From contig NC_021505.1 of the NCBI RefSeq assembly GCF_000412675.1, forward strand, positions 5,760,501 to 5,824,500: 64,000 bases of DNA. Direction: 5' to 3'. Position numbers and translations under genes: made by a program. The notes beneath the pieces were generated by a model. That model did not search any database. It had not been told where the DNA came from and was given only the letters and a program-made list of their open reading frames with translations. This stretch comes from Pseudomonas putida NBRC 14164. Its GTDB lineage: Bacteria; Pseudomonadota; Gammaproteobacteria; Pseudomonadales; Pseudomonadaceae. Numbering within the stretch: the first letter of the stretch is position 1; each line of letters opens with the position of its first letter. This document shows positions 56,049 to 63,793 of this stretch, piece by piece.

Positions 56049-57509
56049 GTGAAAGCCCTCGACCAACTCACCTTCGACAACCGCTTCGCCCGCCTGGGCG
56101 ATGCGTTCTCCACCCAGGTGCTGCCCGAGCCCATTGCAGACCCGCGCCTGGTGGTAGCCAGCGAGTCGGCCATGGCCTTGCTCGAGCTCGACCCCGCCCA
56201 GGCCGACCTGCCGGTGTTCGCCGAGCTGTTCAGCGGCCACAAGCTGTGGGAAGAAGCCGACCCACGGGCGATGGTCTATTCCGGCCACCAGTTCGGCTCG
56301 TACAACCCACGGCTGGGCGATGGCCGCGGCCTGCTGCTGGCCGAAGTACTCAACGACAAAGGCGAGCACTGGGACCTGCACCTCAAGGGCGCCGGCCAGA
56401 CCCCTTACTCACGCATGGGCGATGGCCGCGCCGTGCTGCGCTCGTCGATACGCGAATTCCTTGCCTCGGAAGCCTTGCACGCACTGGGTATCCCAAGCAG
56501 CCGGGCGTTGTGCGTGATCGGCTCCAGCACCGCGGTGTGGCGTGAAACCCGCGAAAGCGCCGCCATGCTCACGCGCCTGGCGCAGAGCCATGTGCGTTTC
56601 GGCCATTTCGAGTATTTCTACTACACCAAGCAGCCCGAGCAGCAGCGCGTGCTGATCGACCATGTCCTTGAGCAGCACTACCCCGAATGCCGTGACGCCG
56701 AACAACCGTACCTGGCCATGTTCCACACCATCGTCGAGCGCAACGCCGAACTGATTGCCCGCTGGCAGGCCTATGGCTTCTGCCACGGGGTGATGAACAC
56801 CGACAACATGTCGATCCTGGGCATCACCTTCGACTTCGGCCCTTACGCCTTCCTGGACGACTTCGACGCCAACTTCATCTGCAACCACTCCGACGACCGT
56901 GGCCGCTACAGCTACGCCAACCAGGTGCCCATCGCCCACTGGAACCTCAGCGCGCTGGCCCAAGCCCTGACCACCGTGATCGAAGTTGAGCCGTTGAAGG
57001 AAGCGTTGGGGCTGTTCCTGCCGCTGTACCAGGTCCATTATCTGGACCTGATGCGCCGGCGTCTGGGCCTGACCACTGCCGAGGACGACGACATGGCGCT
57101 GGTCGAGCGCCTGCTGCAGTGCATGCAGCGTGGCGGCGTGGACTACAGCCTGTTCTTCCGAAAACTCGGTGAGCAGCCGGTGGCCGATGCGCTGAAAGTG
57201 GTGCGCGACGACTTCATCGACCTGGCCGGCTTCGATGCCTGGGGTGCAGATTACCTGGCCCGCTGTGAACGTGAACCCGGCAATGCCGAAGGCCGCCGTG
57301 AACGGATGCATGCGGTGAACCCGCTGTATGTGCTGCGCAACTACCTGGCGCAGAAGGCCATCGAAGCGGCTGAAGCGGGGGACTACAGTGAAGTGCGGCA
57401 ATTGCACCAGGTACTGACCAGACCCTTCGAGGAGCAGCCCGGGATGCAGGCCTACGCCGAGCGGCCGCCGGAATGGGGCAAGCACCTGGAAATCAGCTGC
57501 TCTTCCTGA
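56049..57509 (+). CDS. selO: Protein adenylyltransferase SelO (YdiU/UPF0061)
   Basis: SelO has a pseudokinase fold that binds ATP upside down and transfers AMP to hydroxyl residues of redox proteins. It has 486 aa from GTG 56049, with AGGAG 7 bases upstream. The nucleotide loop KGAGQTPYSRMGDGRAVLRS (shown as GAGQTPYSRMGDGRAV) and the metal-binding NTDNMSILG and DFGPYAF are intact. The C-terminus ends in SCSS, keeping the conserved redox Cys that is selenocysteine in animals. It is followed by trxC, a likely functional partner. Confidence 0.96.
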   Translation: MKALDQLTFDNRFARLGDAFSTQVLPEPIADPRLVVASESAMALLELDPAQADLPVFAELFSGHKLWEEADPRAMVYSGHQFGSYNPRLGDGRGLLLAEVLNDKGEHWDLHLKGAGQTPYSRMGDGRAVLRSSIREFLASEALHALGIPSSRALCVIGSSTAVWRETRESAAMLTRLAQSHVRFGHFEYFYYTKQPEQQRVLIDHVLEQHYPECRDAEQPYLAMFHTIVERNAELIARWQAYGFCHGVMNTDNMSILGITFDFGPYAFLDDFDANFICNHSDDRGRYSYANQVPIAHWNLSALAQALTTVIEVEPLKEALGLFLPLYQVHYLDLMRRRLGLTTAEDDDMALVERLLQCMQRGGVDYSLFFRKLGEQPVADALKVVRDDFIDLAGFDAWGADYLARCEREPGNAEGRRERMHAVNPLYVLRNYLAQKAIEAAEAGDYSEVRQLHQVLTRPFEEQPGMQAYAERPPEWGKHLEISCSS

Positions 57510-57526
57510 TTGATGATTGCTCTACC

Positions 57527-57620
57527 GGCCCTATCGCCGGCAAGCCAGCTCCCACAGGTAACGTGCCAGACTTGATGCAAGCGGTACCCCTGTGGGAGCT
57601 GGCTTGCCGGCGATAGGGCC
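57527..57620. repeat. REP pair, GCCGGCAAGCCAGCTCCCACAGG type
   Basis: GGCCCTATCGCCGGCAAGCC and GGCTTGCCGGCGATAGGGCC are inverted around a 54-bp spacer between selO and trxC, same strand. It occupies most of the 136-bp gap and ends 25 bp before the trxC ATG. Confidence 0.92.
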
Positions 57621-57645
57621 CGAACAAACAACACAAGGAATTGAT

Positions 57646-58080
57646 ATGTCCGACCCACTGGTAATCCCCTGCCCCCACTGCAACGGCCTCAACCGCCTCC
57701 CCGCCGAGCGCCTGGGCGATGCCCCGAAATGCGGCCGCTGCAAACAGGAGGTGATGTTGAGCACCCCCTTCGAGCTCACCGAAGCCAGCTACGCCAGCCA
57801 GATCAAAGGCGACCTGCCGCTGCTGGTCGACATCTGGGCCGACTGGTGCGGCCCGTGCAAATCCTTCGCCCCCACCTTCGAACAGGCTGCCCGCCAACTT
57901 GCCGGCCGCTGCCGTCTGGCCAAGCTCGACAGCGAAGCCAACCGCAACCTCGCCGGGCAACTGGGCATACGCTCGATCCCCAGCTTGCTGCTGTTCAAGA
58001 ACGGGCGCGAAATCAGCCGCCAGGCCGGGGCGTTTCCACTCCAGTCGTTGCTGGAGTGGGTGCGTAGCCAAGGGGTCTAA
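57646..58080 (+). CDS. trxC: Thioredoxin 2
   Basis: TrxC is a zinc-binding, stress-induced thioredoxin. It has 144 aa from ATG 57646. An N-terminal zinc ribbon has Cys9, Cys12, Cys29 and Cys32 (CPHC and CGRC). The redox motif WCGPC is at residues 67-71, with cis-Pro in RSIPSLLLF. It lies 4 bp before the end of the convergent antitoxin gene. Confidence 0.97.
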   Translation: MSDPLVIPCPHCNGLNRLPAERLGDAPKCGRCKQEVMLSTPFELTEASYASQIKGDLPLLVDIWADWCGPCKSFAPTFEQAARQLAGRCRLAKLDSEANRNLAGQLGIRSIPSLLLFKNGREISRQAGAFPLQSLLEWVRSQGV

Positions 58081-58083
58081 TTC

Positions 58084-58440
58084 TCAGGCATTTGCCAGTA
58101 GCGACTCATAGGGAATACGAAGGCCATCATGCAGGCGCTTGATCATCGAAAGGCTTAGCCCACGCTTCCCATTCAATACTTCCGATACTCGGCCGCTTGG
58201 GCCGATATATGGCTCAAGATCACGTGGGGTAAGGCCCTGCTGATCCATGCAGAATTTGATGGCCTCGATGGGATTGGCGGGATGAATGGGATAGTGCTTG
58301 TTTTCGTACACTTCAATCAGTGTCACAAGCACCTCCATTTCATCAGCTTCTGGCGTGCCCGCTTCTGCCTGGAAAATGGCCTCGAGCCGCTGGAACGCGG
58401 CTCGAAGGTCGTCATCATTGCGGATCGGCTTAATATTCAC
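58084..58440 (-). CDS. HigA-type antitoxin
   Basis: This is an Xre/HTH antitoxin of the COG5499 (HigA2) type, 118 aa from GTG 58440. GGAG lies 7 bases before that GTG; a TTG at 58458 is less well placed. The N-terminal helical part is followed by the helix-turn-helix GLTPRDLEPYIGPSGRVSEV and LNGKRGLSLSMIKRL. It overlaps the toxin gene by 11 bp and is the second gene, the order typical of higBA. Confidence 0.9.
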   Translation of the reverse strand: MNIKPIRNDDDLRAAFQRLEAIFQAEAGTPEADEMEVLVTLIEVYENKHYPIHPANPIEAIKFCMDQQGLTPRDLEPYIGPSGRVSEVLNGKRGLSLSMIKRLHDGLRIPYESLLANA

Positions 58441-58738
58441 AGACTGTCTCCACGTCAATCTCGTCGTAGCGCTTGTGCGTACCGACGAACTTCACCCAGG
58501 CAATACCGGCTCGATACTGCATCTCGACCACAAGCCGATACTTGTTCCCCCCGATGTTGAAAACCACGCGGTTCTTGCCGCAGATGCTGGCATTGCCAAT
58601 CTGATCTTTTACATCCTGTGGCGTTCGCCAGATAGCTTTGAGCGCCATATCGTGCCAGCTTTCCAAGGCCGCTTTGGCATCTTCATGCCCAGGCAATTCC
58701 CAGAACTTCACCAAGCTGCTTTTGGCAATGACGCGCAT
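58430..58738 (-). CDS. HigB-type mRNA interferase toxin
   Basis: This 102-aa protein belongs to the HigB_toxin (RelE-fold) family of ribosome-dependent mRNA endonucleases. Characteristic sequence includes MRVIAKSSLVKFWELPGHED, NRVVFNIGGNKYRLVVEM and VKFVGTHKRYDEIDV. It starts at ATG 58738 with GGGAGA 9 bases upstream, lying in an inverted repeat. The toxin-first order and 11-bp overlap with the antitoxin support a functional pair. Both frames are intact. Confidence 0.92.
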   Translation of the reverse strand: MRVIAKSSLVKFWELPGHEDAKAALESWHDMALKAIWRTPQDVKDQIGNASICGKNRVVFNIGGNKYRLVVEMQYRAGIAWVKFVGTHKRYDEIDVETVCEY

Positions 58739-58745
58739 CCAAGCA

Positions 58746-58766
58746 AATCTCCCGTTTTGGGAGATT
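58746..58766 (-). promoter_or_regulatory. Inverted repeat before higB, candidate antitoxin operator
   Basis: AATCTCCC-GTTTT-GGGAGATT has perfect 8-bp arms. It lies 8-28 bp before the higB start and includes the ribosome-binding site, so a bound antitoxin or an RNA hairpin could both silence higB. Confidence 0.6.
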
Positions 58767-58806
58767 GTGCTCGGGACTTGGATAAAGTGCAAGCGTCAGG
58801 CAGGCG

Positions 58807-59580
58807 CTATTCGCTGCGCTCAAGCAAATCGTGCAACTCGACAAACTGCTGGGTCAGCTTGTGCCGCGGCTCCAGGTGAATCAGCGGCAGGCTGGCGTGG
58901 TGCGATTCGCGCATCTTCACCGAGCTGCCCAGGTACACCGGAAGCACCGGCAGGCCTTCGGCCAGCAGCTCGTCGAGCATCTGCTGCGGCAGGCTGGCAC
59001 GCGACTGGAACTGGTTGACCACGATGCCTTCGACCATCAGGTCTTCGTTGTGGTCTTCCTTGAGGTCTTCGATCTCGGCCAGCAGGCCGTACAGGGCCTG
59101 GCGCGAGAAGCTGTCGCAGTCAAAGGGGATGAGCACACGATCAGCCGCGATCAACGCGGAAACCGCGTAGAAGTTAAGCGCCGGCGGGGTATCGATGTAG
59201 ATACGCTCGTAGTCCTCGTCCAGCTCGTCGAGCAACTTACGCAGCTTGTTGATCTTGTGCTTGGCCTCAAGCTTGGGCTGCAGGTCGGCCAACTCGGCAG
59301 TGGCCGTGACCACGTGCAGGTTGTCGAACGGGGTTTCGTAGATGTCGACCTTGTTCTTCTTGCTGAACGGCCCGCTGGACAGGCTTTGCTTGAAGAAGTC
59401 GGCGATACCCATGGGGATGTCCTCGCCGGTCAGGCCGGTGAGGTACTGGGTCGAGTTGGCCTGGGCATCCAGGTCGATCAACAAGGTCCGATAGCCTTCA
59501 TTGGCACTGACCGCCGCCAGGTTGCAGGCGATGCTCGACTTGCCCACGCCACCTTTCTGATTGAACACCACGCGCCGCAT
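58807..59580 (-). CDS. ParA-family ATPase without a ParB partner
   Basis: This is a 257-aa ParA/MinD-like ATPase from ATG 59580 (MRRVVFNQKGGVGKSS). The deviant Walker A is KGGVGKSS, Walker A' is LIDLDAQANSTQYL and Walker B is IYIDTPPAL. There is no ParB, centromere-like repeat or plasmid context beside it, and it differs from the chromosomal parAB pair near the origin. It may position another cargo. It lies 68 bp upstream of higB on the same strand, ahead of the inverted repeat. Confidence 0.92.
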   Translation of the reverse strand: MRRVVFNQKGGVGKSSIACNLAAVSANEGYRTLLIDLDAQANSTQYLTGLTGEDIPMGIADFFKQSLSSGPFSKKNKVDIYETPFDNLHVVTATAELADLQPKLEAKHKINKLRKLLDELDEDYERIYIDTPPALNFYAVSALIAADRVLIPFDCDSFSRQALYGLLAEIEDLKEDHNEDLMVEGIVVNQFQSRASLPQQMLDELLAEGLPVLPVYLGSSVKMRESHHASLPLIHLEPRHKLTQQFVELHDLLERSE

Positions 59581-59656
59581 GATTGACCTCCGTGTTTCAA
59601 CGAATGCCCGAGTATGTGGCGGCACTGCGGCAATGGCCAGCGCCATTTGGCCTGCA

Positions 59657-60556
59657 TTACCCCTGGCCGACCACCTGCCCCGTCAACAGCTCGGCAAACG
59701 CCTTGGCCATCACCGAATTGCCGCGCTCGCGCTGCACCAGCCACACCGCCGACATCGCCCCCTCATCCAGCAGCGTGCGGTACACCACGCCTTCGATGCG
59801 CATGCGCTGGAACGACGCCGGTAACACCGACACCCCCAACCCCGCCGACACCAGGCCGATGATGGTCATCGCCTCCCCGGCCTCCTGGGCAAAGTGCGGG
59901 CTGAAGCCTGCCTGCCGCGCCAGGCTGAGCAACTGGGCATGCAGGCCGCTGCCATAACTGCGCGGGAAGAATACGAACGGCTCGTGGGCCAGCGCCGCCA
60001 TGTGCACCCCTTGCTCAGTGCTTTCAGCCAGCGGATGCGATGCGTTGATGACCGCCACCAGCGGCTCGCGGAACAACTCGGTGGCCACCAACCCTTCTGG
60101 CAACGGCATCGGCCGCATCAGCCCCACTTCGATGGACTCGTCGAACACCCCTTCGGCCACATCGCGGCTGCTCATTTCCTTGAGGTTCAGGTGCACCGCC
60201 GGGAAGCGCTGGCGGAAGGCATGAATGGCCTTGGGAATCTTCGAGGTGAACGGGGCCGACGAGGTAAAGCCGATCTTCATCTCGCCCAGCTCCCCCAACT
60301 GCGCGCGCCGAGCCACGTCGGCGGCCTTCTCCACCTGCGCCAGCACCTGACGGGCCTCTTCGAGGAACAGCCGCCCTGCCTCGCTCAGTTCCACCCGACG
60401 GTTGGTACGCTCGAACAGCCTGGCCCCCAGTTCCTGTTCCAGGGCCTGGATCTGCTGGCTCAGGGGCGGCTGGGAAATACCCAGTTGCTGGGCGGCACGA
60501 CCAAAGTGCAGTTCTTCGGCCACGGCGATGAAGTAACGCAGATGACGCAGCTCCAT
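59657..60556 (-). CDS. LysR-family transcriptional regulator
   Basis: This 299-aa LysR-type regulator starts at ATG 60556 with GGAG 6 bases upstream. The N-terminal winged helix is RHLRYFIAVAEELHFGRAAQ followed by LGISQPPLSQQIQALEQELG. The effector domain is about residues 90-295. It is divergent from the MFS transporter gene, which it very likely controls. The inducer is unknown. Confidence 0.94.
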   Translation of the reverse strand: MELRHLRYFIAVAEELHFGRAAQQLGISQPPLSQQIQALEQELGARLFERTNRRVELSEAGRLFLEEARQVLAQVEKAADVARRAQLGELGEMKIGFTSSAPFTSKIPKAIHAFRQRFPAVHLNLKEMSSRDVAEGVFDESIEVGLMRPMPLPEGLVATELFREPLVAVINASHPLAESTEQGVHMAALAHEPFVFFPRSYGSGLHAQLLSLARQAGFSPHFAQEAGEAMTIIGLVSAGLGVSVLPASFQRMRIEGVVYRTLLDEGAMSAVWLVQRERGNSVMAKAFAELLTGQVVGQG

Positions 60557-60599
60557 GATCAGCTCCAAATGATTCGAAAAACGTCTTAAATAGGTCGAA

Positions 60600-60609
60600 C
60601 AATATATTG
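60600..60609. promoter_or_regulatory. AT-rich palindrome in the LysR/MFS divergent promoter
   Basis: CAATATATTG is a 10-bp palindrome in the 108-bp gap between the LysR gene and the MFS gene. It may be part of a regulator site or simply a -10 region; support is weak. Confidence 0.35.
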
Positions 60610-60664
60610 GATCTAATCATTAGCCAGCTATATGCTTTTTTCATTGCGCCAGAGGTACCCGCCC

Positions 60665-61909
60665 GTGAAAACTGCTGTAGCCCCCCTTCCCGCCGAGCCA
60701 GAGCCTGCTCTACTGAACGAAATGTGGATTGAAAAAGGCACCCCGGCCTTCATGAAGACCGTGCTGGCCCTGTTCAGCGGCGGCTTCGCCACCTTCGCCC
60801 TGCTGTACTGCGTGCAGCCGATGATGCCGCTGCTGTCGAAGGAGTTTTCCATCAACGCGGCCCAGAGCAGCCTGGTACTGTCGGTGTCCACCGCCATGCT
60901 GGCGTTCGGCCTGTTGATCACCGGCCCCATTTCTGACCGTATCGGGCGCAAGCCGGTGATGGTCTTTGCCCTGGTTTGCGCCGCCCTCTCCACCTTGGCC
61001 AGCGCGGTGATGCCAAGCTGGGAACTGGTACTGGCCACCCGCGCCTTGGTTGGTCTGTCACTGAGCGGCTTGGCTGCCGTGGCCATGACCTACCTGAGCG
61101 AAGAAATCCACCCACAGCACATCGGCCTGGCCATGGGCCTGTACATCGGCGGCAATGCCATTGGCGGCATGAGCGGCCGGCTGATTACCGGCGTGCTGAT
61201 CGACTTCGTCAGCTGGCACACGGCCATGCTGACCATCGGTGGCCTGGCCTTGGTCGCCGCACTGGTTTTCTGGAAGGTGCTGCCCGAATCGCGCAACTTC
61301 CGCCCGCAGATGATGAGCCCGCGCAGCCTGCTGGACGGTTTTGTCATGCACTTCAAGGATGCCGGGCTGCCTTGGCTGTTCCTTGAAGCCTTCCTGCTGA
61401 TGGGCGCCTTCGTCACCTTGTTCAACTACATCGGCTACCGCTTGCTGGCCGAGCCTTACCATATGAACCAGGCGCTGGTGGGCTTGCTGTCGGTGGTCTA
61501 CCTGTCCGGCATCTACAGCTCGGCACAAGTCGGTGCCCTGGCGGACAAGCTGGGCCGGCGCAAGGTGTTCTGGGCCAGTATCGTGGTGATGGCGGGTGGC
61601 TTGCTAATGACCCTGGCCAGCCCGCTGGCGATGGTGATCGTGGGCATGCTGGTGTTCACCTTCGGCTTCTTTGGCGCGCACTCGGTGGCCAGCAGCTGGA
61701 TCGGCCGCCGGGCGCTGAAGGCCAAGGGGCAGGCATCGTCGCTGTACCTGTTCAGCTATTACGCAGGGTCCAGCGTGGCGGGTACGGCGGGCGGGGTGTT
61801 CTGGCACCAGTGGGGCTGGAACGGCATAGGACTGTTCATTGGCAGCTTGTTAGCCGTGGCGTTGCTGGTGGCGCTGCACCTGAGCAAGTTACCACCCAAG
61901 ACAGCCTGA
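60665..61909 (+). CDS. MFS transporter, YnfM-like
   Basis: This major facilitator of 12 helices has about 414 aa. I prefer GTG 60665 (KTAVAPLPAEPEPALL), with AGAGG 10 bases upstream; ATG 60632 would add 11 residues and lacks a ribosome site. The MFS loop 2-3 motif is GPISDRIGRKPVM, and a second copy appears as GALADKLGRRKVF. It resembles YnfM-type exporters (arabinose/drug exporters), but no substrate can be assigned. LysR is divergent. Confidence 0.9.
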   Translation: MKTAVAPLPAEPEPALLNEMWIEKGTPAFMKTVLALFSGGFATFALLYCVQPMMPLLSKEFSINAAQSSLVLSVSTAMLAFGLLITGPISDRIGRKPVMVFALVCAALSTLASAVMPSWELVLATRALVGLSLSGLAAVAMTYLSEEIHPQHIGLAMGLYIGGNAIGGMSGRLITGVLIDFVSWHTAMLTIGGLALVAALVFWKVLPESRNFRPQMMSPRSLLDGFVMHFKDAGLPWLFLEAFLLMGAFVTLFNYIGYRLLAEPYHMNQALVGLLSVVYLSGIYSSAQVGALADKLGRRKVFWASIVVMAGGLLMTLASPLAMVIVGMLVFTFGFFGAHSVASSWIGRRALKAKGQASSLYLFSYYAGSSVAGTAGGVFWHQWGWNGIGLFIGSLLAVALLVALHLSKLPPKTA

Positions 61910-61913
61910 GCAT

Positions 61914-62018
61914 GGGGCTGCTTCGCAGCCCAATCGCCGGCAAGCCAGCTCCCACAGGAACCCACAAGGCTCATGACCTGTGGAGTACTTGTGGGAGCTG
62001 GCTTGCCGGCGATTGGGC
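61914..62018. repeat. REP pair, GCCGGCAAGCCAGCTCCCACAGG type
   Basis: Inverted copies of AATCGCCGGCAAGCCAGCTC and GAGCTGGCTTGCCGGCGATT lie with a GGGGCTGCTTCGCAGCCC hairpin between the convergent MFS and YgiW-type genes. Confidence 0.92.
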
Positions 62019-62025
62019 CATCAGA

Positions 62026-62373
62026 TCAGTTGATGATCTCGACAATATCCACATCCACTTCCCGGCTCATCAGGTGCTTTTCCACCTCACCGGTCAGCTT
62101 CACCTTGGTCTTGTCGTTGAACGGCGTCGGTGGCAAGTCTTCGTCGTCGATTTCAACAGTGATGGTGCCGGTGTTGTCCTTGAACTCGTACTTGTCGTCG
62201 TTGTTGATCTTCTTGGTCACATACCCCTGCAGCACCACAGGCGTGTCATCGGCGGCATCGTTGGCAGCCGCAACAGTGGTGACAGACTGGGCGCCAGGGC
62301 CGGTATAGGTTGCGGCCAGAGCAGCGGTGCTGAACAGAGGGGCAAGGATCAGGGCGAGGTAACGGGCTTTCAT
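62026..62373 (-). CDS. YgiW/YdeI-type periplasmic OB-fold protein (BOF)
   Basis: This 115-aa protein has a signal peptide (residues 1-20, LALILAPLFSTAALA) and a BOF (bacterial OB-fold) domain: VVLQGYVTKKINNDDKYEFK, GTITVEIDDE and VKLTGEVEKHLMSREVDVD. In E. coli, YgiW and YdeI are linked to stress and peptide tolerance. It is transcribed alone, with a terminator from hemE further upstream. Confidence 0.93.
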   Translation of the reverse strand: MKARYLALILAPLFSTAALAATYTGPGAQSVTTVAAANDAADDTPVVLQGYVTKKINNDDKYEFKDNTGTITVEIDDEDLPPTPFNDKTKVKLTGEVEKHLMSREVDVDIVEIIN

Positions 62374-62445
62374 GGGGAACGGGTCCTGTTTCGGTTTCGA
62401 TGGGACCAGATTAACGACGATCGCTGAATTAAAACTTAATGCAAC

Positions 62446-62477
62446 AAAAAGCCCGGCACAGGACCGGGCTTTTTGTT
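62446..62477. terminator. Terminator after hemE
   Basis: AAAAAGCCCGG-CACAGGA-CCGGGCTTTTT forms an 11-bp stem with T runs on both strands. It ends hemE on the minus strand before the YgiW-type gene. Confidence 0.93.
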
Positions 62478-62490
62478 TTCAGCATTCAAC

Positions 62491-63555
62491 TCACTGGTGG
62501 TACTGCGCAGACAGCTCGTGAACGGCATTGATGAACACGCCAGCGTGCTCCGGGTCGACTTCCGGGGTAATGCCGTGGCCAAGGTTGAACACATGGCCGG
62601 TGCCGTGGCCGTAGCTGGCCAGGATGCGCGCCACTTCCTGGCGGATGGCTTCCGGCTTGGCGTAAAGCACGGTCGGGTCCATGTTGCCTTGCAAGGCTAC
62701 TTTGTCGCCCACGCGGCGGCGGGCATCGCCGATTTCGCAAGTCCAGTCCAGACCCAGCGCGTCGGCACCGGCTTCAGCAATGCTCTCCAGCCACAGGCCG
62801 CCGTTCTTGGTGAACAGGATCACCGGCACCTTGCGCCCTTCGTGTTCGCGGATCAGGCCGCTGACGATCTTGCGCATGTAGGCCAGGGAGAATTCCTGAT
62901 AGGCCGCCGCAGACAGGTTGCCGCCCCAGGTGTCGAAGATCTGCACAGCCTGGGCGCCGGCAAGGATCTGGCCGTTGAGGTAGCTGGTGACTGACTGGGC
63001 CAGCTTGTCCAGCAGCAGGTGCAGGGCTTGCGGGTTGTCGTAGGCCATGGCCTTGGTCTTGCGGAAGTCTTTCGACGAGCCGCCTTCGACCATGTAGGTG
63101 GCCAGGGTCCACGGGCTGCCCGAGAAGCCGATCAGCGGCACGCGGCCGTTCAGTTCGCGGCGGATGGTGCTGACCGCGCCCATCACATAGCCCAGATCTT
63201 TCTGCGGGTCGGGGATCGGCAACGCTTCAATGTCGGCGGGGGTGCTGATGACCTTCTTGAAACGCGGGCCTTCGCCGGTTTCGAAGTACAGGCCCAGGCC
63301 CATGGCATCGGGGATGGTGAGGATGTCCGAGAACAGAATCGCCGCGTCCAGCGGGTAGCGCTCCAGCGGCTGCAGGGTGACCTCGCAGGCAAACTGCGGG
63401 TTCATGCACAGGCTCATGAAGTCACCGGCCTTGGCGCGGCTGGCGCGGTACTCCGGCAGGTAGCGCCCGGCCTGGCGCATCATCCACACCGGGGTGACGT
63501 CTACAGGTTGCTTGAGCAGTGCACGCAGGAAACGGTCGTTCTTCAGGGCAGTCAT
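62491..63555 (-). CDS. hemE: Uroporphyrinogen decarboxylase
   Basis: HemE removes four carboxyl groups from uroporphyrinogen III to give coproporphyrinogen III in heme synthesis. It has 354 aa. The signature PVWMMRQAGRYLPEYRASRA (shown as PVWMMRQAGRYLPEYR), FSDILTIPDAMG and GFSGSPWTLATYMVEG are complete. It lies downstream of gltD on the same strand, but a REP pair and 238 bp separate them, so it has its own promoter. Confidence 0.98.
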   Translation of the reverse strand: MTALKNDRFLRALLKQPVDVTPVWMMRQAGRYLPEYRASRAKAGDFMSLCMNPQFACEVTLQPLERYPLDAAILFSDILTIPDAMGLGLYFETGEGPRFKKVISTPADIEALPIPDPQKDLGYVMGAVSTIRRELNGRVPLIGFSGSPWTLATYMVEGGSSKDFRKTKAMAYDNPQALHLLLDKLAQSVTSYLNGQILAGAQAVQIFDTWGGNLSAAAYQEFSLAYMRKIVSGLIREHEGRKVPVILFTKNGGLWLESIAEAGADALGLDWTCEIGDARRRVGDKVALQGNMDPTVLYAKPEAIRQEVARILASYGHGTGHVFNLGHGITPEVDPEHAGVFINAVHELSAQYHQ

Positions 63556-63656
63556 GTCGGCATCCGGAAAAATAGTGCGGGCATTTTCTCAGACGCCAGC
63601 GCAAAAGGCACGGCCATGGCCATGCGTTTTGTCTATTGGATGCCACAGATCAAGCG

Positions 63657-63672
63657 TTTTTGTATACAAAAA
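63657..63672. promoter_or_regulatory. Perfect 16-bp palindrome upstream of hemE
   Basis: TTTTTGTATACAAAAA is a perfect palindrome about 102 bp upstream of the hemE start. The TTGTATACAA core is of the kind bound by GntR-family regulators. No regulator gene is next to it. Confidence 0.5.
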
Positions 63673-63679
63673 TGCCCTG

Positions 63680-63784
63680 GGGGCTGCTTTGCAGCCCTAT
63701 TCGCGGCACAAGGCCGCTCCTACAGGGAATCGCATATCTCCTGTAGGAGCGGCCTTGTGCCGCGATGGGCCGCGAAGCGGCCCC
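63680..63784. repeat. REP pair, GCGGCACAAGGCCGCTCCTACA type
   Basis: Inverted copies of TTCGCGGCACAAGGCCGCTC and GAGCGGCCTTGTGCCGCGAT lie between GGGCTGCTTTGCAGCCC and GGGCCGCGAAGCGGCCCC, just after gltD. Confidence 0.9.
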
Positions 63785-63793
63785 AACAATGGA

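Noticed and set aside
56049..57509. Selenocysteine at the SelO C-terminus
   Set aside because: The protein ends in SCSS with a normal stop; no in-frame TGA followed by coding sequence or SECIS-like hairpin is seen.
58084..59580. Integrated plasmid remnant (ParA plus toxin-antitoxin)
   Set aside because: No replication gene, ParB, integrase, attachment repeat or composition shift is visible; conserved genes lie on both sides.
63606..63622. Sigma-54-like element (AGGCACGGCCATGGCC) between hemE and gltD
   Set aside because: Spacing fits, but the -12 box is TGGC rather than TTGC, and it would read into a REP pair and antisense to gltD with no product or enhancer site.
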